Part shown: positions 13,099 through 13,139 of the stretch, in pieces
Layout: each line of letters opens with the position of its first letter
Numbering within the stretch: position 1 is the first letter of the stretch
Assembly: GCA_947168625.1 (NCBI GenBank)
Contig: CAMVMQ010000020.1
Span: 1 to 13,139 of the forward strand
Direction: 5' to 3'
Origin: an uncultured Caryophanales bacterium
GTDB taxonomy: Bacteria; Bacillota_I; Bacilli_A; RF39; UBA660
DNA: 13,139 nucleotides
Position numbers and translations under genes: made by a program
Notes under the pieces: generated by a model
Seen by the model: only the letters and a program-made list of their open reading frames with translations
The model's database searches: none
What the model was told of the DNA's origin: nothing

Positions 13099-13139
13099 CT
13101 TTAATATCAATAATTTATTTAAAATAATATTATCTACCA

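Noticed and set aside
1..13139. CRISPR array, tRNA, insertion sequence or phage attachment site
   Set aside because: No regularly spaced repeat set, cloverleaf, transposase frame or long terminal repeat was seen on reading both strands.

Overview
This window is AT-rich DNA from a low-GC Gram-positive bacterium. It reads with the standard bacterial code: UGA is used as a stop (for example at the end of the transporter gene) and tryptophan is TGG, so it is not Mycoplasma-type code 4. A CotE spore-coat protein, an rpsU-yqeY pair, DUF421 and TIGR04086 membrane proteins, and an endonuclease IV next to a DUF2624 protein all match Bacilli gene neighbourhoods. The mraZ operator is of the AGAGTGG/AAAGTGG type. 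A spore-forming member of class Bacilli, possibly an Erysipelotrichales-like or other gut lineage, fits best. The exact lineage is inference.

Layout: almost everything is on the minus strand, so transcription runs from high to low coordinates. At 1-163 is the start of rsmH, which overlaps mraZ; their promoter carries three MraZ boxes. At 722-1921 is a gene I do not recognise, with its own promoter and terminator. topA lies at 2008-4038. A 170-base gap with three tandem hairpins separates it from the rpsU-yqeY operon (4209-4877). At 5010-7851 is a four-gene peptide export operon: a C39-peptidase ABC exporter, a small single-span membrane protein, and two short double-glycine-leader peptides. 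One of these peptides (5195-5338, 47 aa) is short enough to be missed by routine gene calling. cotE and a DUF421 membrane protein follow at 7983-9219. A TIGR04086 four-span membrane protein lies on the plus strand (9291-9641). It converges on a class B penicillin-binding protein (9663-11774) through a perfect palindromic terminator. A plus-strand DUF2624 gene (11839-12120) converges on and overlaps nfo (12117-13028).

How it works together: most genes are housekeeping (cell-wall synthesis, DNA topology and repair, translation) or sporulation. The accessory element is the peptide export operon between rpsU and cotE. The exporter should cut both leaders after Gly-Gly and secrete the mature peptides, which are probably bacteriocins or signals. 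No modification enzyme, regulator, full-length HlyD-type accessory protein or obvious immunity protein is encoded beside it.

A recurrent layout in the window is that terminator hairpins begin inside coding sequences, with the stop codon in or next to the loop. No tRNA, rRNA, CRISPR array or insertion sequence was seen. No intergenic stretch exceeds 300 bases.
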